DNA from: SAR202 cluster bacterium
GTDB taxonomy: Bacteria > Chloroflexota > Dehalococcoidia > Lucifugimonadales > UBA826
Assembly (NCBI GenBank): GCA_022447825.1
Contig: JAKUTY010000005.1
Span: forward strand, 1 to 64,000
Length of the DNA stretch: 64,000 bases
Direction of reading: 5' to 3'
Shown here piece after piece: positions 60,439-64,000 of the stretch. The position numbers and the translations under genes are program-made. The notes beneath the pieces are model-generated. The model had not been told where the DNA came from. It made no database searches and worked only from the letters and a program-made list of their open reading frames with translations. How positions within the stretch are numbered: position 1 is the stretch's first letter; each line of letters opens with the position of its first letter.

Positions 60439-61059
60439 TTGTATCCAGGATTTGAATTAGAAGATAATCTTTTTCAACAAGGGGCACAATATATAGCAGG
60501 ATTGGATGAAGTTGGAAGAGGGTGTTTGGCAGGTCCAGTTGCTGCAGGTTTAGTTATTTTTCCTTTAGATCTTGATAGGACACTTTTAGGTGAGATTAAT
60601 GACAGTAAAAAGCTATCAGCATCTAAAAGAGAATCGCTCACAATTTTAATTCATCAATATGCTCTAGTTGCTGAAGTCGCAATTGCAGAATCTTATGAAA
60701 TTGATGAAATCGGAATTGTTCGAGCAACTAAACTGGCCATGAAAAGGTGTATACAAAATTCATTAATCACCCCAGAACATTTATTGGTAGACGCTATTAA
60801 CCTAGATGGATTCAATATTCCATATTCTGCGATCATTAAAGGTGATCAAATTTCTGCTTCAATTGCAGCAGCCTCAATTATTGCTAAAGTATTTAGAGAT
60901 AAGCTTATGATAGATTTAGATCAGCAATATATAGGATATGGTCTAGCTAGTAATAAAGGATATGGTACAAGACTACATTTAGATTCGATTCACAACAAAG
61001 GAATTTCTGATATTCATAGAAAATCTTTTGAACCAGTGAAAAGCATGCTTGAAAAATAA
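60439..61059 (+). CDS. rnhB: ribonuclease HII
   Basis: IAGLDEVGRGCLAGPVAAGLVI; NDSKKLSASKRE; ASIAAASIIAKVFRDKLM; TTG start. Confidence 0.95.
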   Translation: MYPGFELEDNLFQQGAQYIAGLDEVGRGCLAGPVAAGLVIFPLDLDRTLLGEINDSKKLSASKRESLTILIHQYALVAEVAIAESYEIDEIGIVRATKLAMKRCIQNSLITPEHLLVDAINLDGFNIPYSAIIKGDQISASIAAASIIAKVFRDKLMIDLDQQYIGYGLASNKGYGTRLHLDSIHNKGISDIHRKSFEPVKSMLEK

Positions 61060-61069
61060 AAGAGGATTT

Positions 61070-61375
61070 ATGCCGATTTACGAGTACAAATGTGAAGATT
61101 GTGATGATATTTTTGAGATATTTTTTAAAACATATTTATCTAATAAAACCCCTAAATGCATTAGTTGCGAATCTTTGAAAGTAAAAAAAATTATCTCTTC
61201 AGTAAGTTTTAATTCTAAATCTAAATCAACAGGTAGTTATTTTTCTGATTCGTCCAATATCGGAAAACATGTGGAACAATCATTTTCGAAACATGGATTA
61301 CAGATGCCTGATTCTGTTAAGAAAAGTATTGATAATGCTAGAAAAGGAAAAATGCCAAAGGGGTTAGATATATGA
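61070..61375 (+). CDS. FmdB-family zinc-ribbon protein
   Basis: MPIYEYKCEDCDDIFEIFF...PKCISCESLKVKKIISSVSF; start moved from the track's 61049. Confidence 0.85.
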   Translation: MPIYEYKCEDCDDIFEIFFKTYLSNKTPKCISCESLKVKKIISSVSFNSKSKSTGSYFSDSSNIGKHVEQSFSKHGLQMPDSVKKSIDNARKGKMPKGLDI

Positions 61376-62010
61376 TTCAAAATTCAGACATTTCAGGCGT
61401 ATATACAATTATTGATCCTGAGGCTACTAAAAATAGAAATATATTTGAAATCACTAAACAAGTTTTGAGTGGTGGTGTAAAAGTTTTTCAATATCGTGAC
61501 AAAATTAATGATCGAAGTGTGTTTTTAGAGAATGCTTTTAAATTAAAAGAATTATCCAAAGAGTTTAGTGCGTGTTTTATTATTAACGACGCTGTTGATA
61601 TAGCTTCAATAGTTGAATCAGACTATATCCACGTTGGTCAATCTGACTTACCCGTTACATATTGTAGGAGAATTTTGCATCCCGATCAGAAAATAGGTAG
61701 ATCTAATGGTAGTATCAATGAGGCGTTAGAATCAGATGATATGGGTGTTGATTATTTAGCAATTGGCGCAATATTTGGAACTGATACTATGGGTAAATCT
61801 CACAGAAAACCTTTAGGCGAAAAAATCGTTTCAGAAATCAAATCTAAATCTGACTTGCCTGTGGTAGCGATTGGTGGGATTGGAATCACTAATTTAGATA
61901 TAGTTAAACAATCTGGTGCGGATAGTGTGTGTATTGTAAGTGCAATTACTTTCGCAGAAAACCCTGAATTGTCAGCAAGAAAAATTGTTGATTTATGGGA
62001 TGAGCTATAA
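61372..62010 (+). CDS. thiE: thiamine-phosphate synthase
   Basis: GGVKVFQYRDKINDRSVFLENAFKLKELS; FIINDAVDIAS; HVGQSDLP; IGAIFGTDTMGKSH; VVAIGGIG. Confidence 0.92.
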   Translation: MIQNSDISGVYTIIDPEATKNRNIFEITKQVLSGGVKVFQYRDKINDRSVFLENAFKLKELSKEFSACFIINDAVDIASIVESDYIHVGQSDLPVTYCRRILHPDQKIGRSNGSINEALESDDMGVDYLAIGAIFGTDTMGKSHRKPLGEKIVSEIKSKSDLPVVAIGGIGITNLDIVKQSGADSVCIVSAITFAENPELSARKIVDLWDEL

Positions 62011-62139
62011 ATGAAATATCTAATCTGTAGCTAACTGTTAATAATTTGCATATATAGTGGGTTGATTTACTATTGACCGTTATCCCGTTTCAAGAGAGAA
62101 TCTCCAACTGTGTATTAAAGCACATAAAAAGGAGTTTTT

Positions 62140-64000
62140 ATGGATAACATCCAAATTATAGCTTTGGCAGCATCTTTGCTATCTTTGCTATTCGCAGTAT
62201 TTCTGACTCGAAATGTTTTGAGTCATGATACAGGTAATGATCAGGTTAAATTTATCGGTAAAGCTATTCAAAATGGTGCTATGGCATTCCTATCTAGGGA
62301 ATATCGAGTTTTAGCAATATTTGTACTAGTTGTGGCTGTTGTAATAGCAGCGTTGATCGATTTTGATTTATTAGGTCGAATGCCTAATGGTGCTACTGAT
62401 TCAGGTATTCCTCAAACAGCAATAGCGTATTTAGTTGGTGCTGTAGGGTCTGGATTAGCAGGATTTATAGGAATGAGTATCGCTGTAAGGGCTAATACTA
62501 GAACTGCAGTAGCTGCACAAAATAAAGAAAATGGTTTGAATGCAGGTTTGCGAGTTGCTTTTAATAGTGGCGCAGTAATGGGTGTATCCGTAGTTGGAAT
62601 TGCATTGTTAGGTGTTACTTTAATGTTTGTCGCATTTACTGATGCAAGCATAGTGGCTGGTTTTGGATTTGGAGCATCTTCTATAGCTCTATTTGCAAGA
62701 GTAGGCGGTGGGATATATACGAAAGCTGCAGATGTTGGAGCTGACTTAGTCGGTAAGGTTGAACAAGGAATTCCTGAGGACGATCCTAGGAATCCGGCTA
62801 CCATTGCGGACAATGTGGGAGACAATGTAGGTGATGTAGCAGGAATGGGAGCAGACTTGTTTGAATCTTATGTAGGTTCAATTATCGCAACAGTTGCTTT
62901 AGCTGCAGCCGGTGCAAGTACCCTTTCAACAGGGGAAAGTGAATTGATTCTATTCCCTCTTCTTGTTTCATCCATAGGAATTGATGCTTCTATCATCGGT
63001 ACTTTTTTGGTTAGAACTGGTGAAGGAGCTTCTATGGGTAGGTTGTTGTGGTCTCTACGAATCGGTATCTTTTCTTCGGGAGCATTAGTCCTTATAGGAA
63101 CTGCAGCAGCAATACTTTTATTAGAACTAGATTTCAATTTATTTTGGGTTGTATTAGTGGGCTTAGTCGCGGGTCAATTAATTGGTACCGCATCTGAATA
63201 TTACACATCTTATGAGTACAGTCCTACTAGAAAATTAGCTGAACAAGCTGAAACAGGTCCTGCCACTATCATGATAGGTGGATTGGGGCTTGGAATGGTG
63301 AGTACAGTTATTCCTGGGTTAGTAGTAATCGTTGCAATGTATGCGGCTTACCAGTTAGCAGATTTATATGGAGTAGCTTTAGCTGCTGTGGGAATGCTAT
63401 CTACATTAGGCATTACTTTGGCTACTGACGCTTATGGACCGGTAGCTGATAATGCAGGCGGTATTGCAGAGCAAGCTGGAATGGATCCTGATGTTCGTGA
63501 AAGAACTGATGCGTTGGATTCTTTGGGTAACACCACAGCTGCAACTGGAAAAGGGTTTGCTATAGGATCTGCAGTGTTAACTGCATTGGCGTTAATGGCA
63601 GCATATTCTAATACTGTCAATGTAAGTGTATTTAATATTATGGATTTGAATGTGATGATGGGATTGATAATTGGTTCTATCACACCATTTTTGTTTTCAG
63701 CCCTAACTATGCAAGCTGTAGGTAGAGCTGCTTATGAAATGGTTCAAGAAGTTCGAAGACAATTCAGAGAAATTACAGGATTGATGGAAGGTACTGCTGA
63801 AGCTGATTATGCTAGAGCAGTTGATATTAGTACAAGAAGTGCAATGCGTGAAATGATTCTTCCTGGAATTATTGCTATTGCCGTTCCAATAGTCGTAGGT
63901 GTAGTTTTAGGTCCTGAAGCATTAGGTGGTGTATTAATTGGATCCATTGCTACAGGTTTCTTATTTGCTATTATGATGGCAAATGCTGGTGGAGCTTGGG
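62140..64000 (+). CDS. hppA: membrane-bound pyrophosphatase (ion-pumping), C-terminus beyond window
   Basis: Open frame from ATG 62140 (MDNIQIIALAASLLSLLFAVFLTRNV...) to the edge, so absent from the ORF track; contains KAADVGADLVGKVEQGIPEDDPRNPATIADNVGDNVGDVAGMGADLFESY and DSLGNTTAATGKGFAIGSA. Confidence 0.95.
   Translation, partial: MDNIQIIALAASLLSLLFAVFLTRNVLSHDTGNDQVKFIGKAIQNGAMAFLSREYRVLAIFVLVVAVVIAALIDFDLLGRMPNGATDSGIPQTAIAYLVGAVGSGLAGFIGMSIAVRANTRTAVAAQNKENGLNAGLRVAFNSGAVMGVSVVGIALLGVTLMFVAFTDASIVAGFGFGASSIALFARVGGGIYTKAADVGADLVGKVEQGIPEDDPRNPATIADNVGDNVGDVAGMGADLFESYVGSIIATVALAAAGASTLSTGESELILFPLLVSSIGIDASIIGTFLVRTGEGASMGRLLWSLRIGIFSSGALVLIGTAAAILLLELDFNLFWVVLVGLVAGQLIGTASEYYTSYEYSPTRKLAEQAETGPATIMIGGLGLGMVSTVIPGLVVIVAMYAAYQLADLYGVALAAVGMLSTLGITLATDAYGPVADNAGGIAEQAGMDPDVRERTDALDSLGNTTAATGKGFAIGSAVLTALALMAAYSNTVNVSVFNIMDLNVMMGLIIGSITPFLFSALTMQAVGRAAYEMVQEVRRQFREITGLMEGTAEADYARAVDISTRSAMREMILPGIIAIAVPIVVGVVLGPEALGGVLIGSIATGFLFAIMMANAGGAW

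Noticed and set aside
62412-63683. Minus-strand ORFs of 137, 89 and 83 aa opposite hppA
   Set aside because: Low-complexity Ala/Pro/Thr-rich shadows of the conserved hppA frame; no ribosome sites or family features.
1-64000. CRISPR array, transposon, prophage or large biosynthetic cluster
   Set aside because: No regularly spaced direct repeats, Cas, transposase or phage structural genes were seen on reading the window and its ORFs.

Overview
This 64 kb window is AT-rich, densely packed and almost entirely chromosomal housekeeping. The organism looks like a streamlined free-living bacterium; Chloroflexota/SAR202-like is only a guess from gene content (aPGAM, DapL, HppA, Gld-type ABC genes). 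Contents include a purine block (guaA, purT/D/B/C/S, purE/K), a his block (hisB/C/D/G/Z), glycolysis genes (apgM, tpiA, pgk), lysine and cell-envelope genes (dapL, dapF, lgt), tRNA modification genes (miaA, mnmA, mtaB-like, tsaB/C/E), DNA repair genes (uvrC, recJ, ogt), four tRNA genes and the start of a membrane pyrophosphatase. There is no CRISPR array, transposon or prophage. The most notable observations are: (1) three conserved genes (uvrC, dapF and a polyprenyl synthase) each carry one in-frame stop codon, after which the homologous protein continues in the same frame to its natural C-terminus; (2) a tRNA-Sec (UCA) gene; (3) a GC-rich, multi-stem candidate structured RNA with no assigned family, between aroC and an unknown gene upstream of ilvD; (4) an orphan two-domain protein with a possible TIR-like C-terminus, behind a good sigma70-type promoter with five TGAAAT half-sites. 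All family assignments come from reading the protein sequences without database searches.
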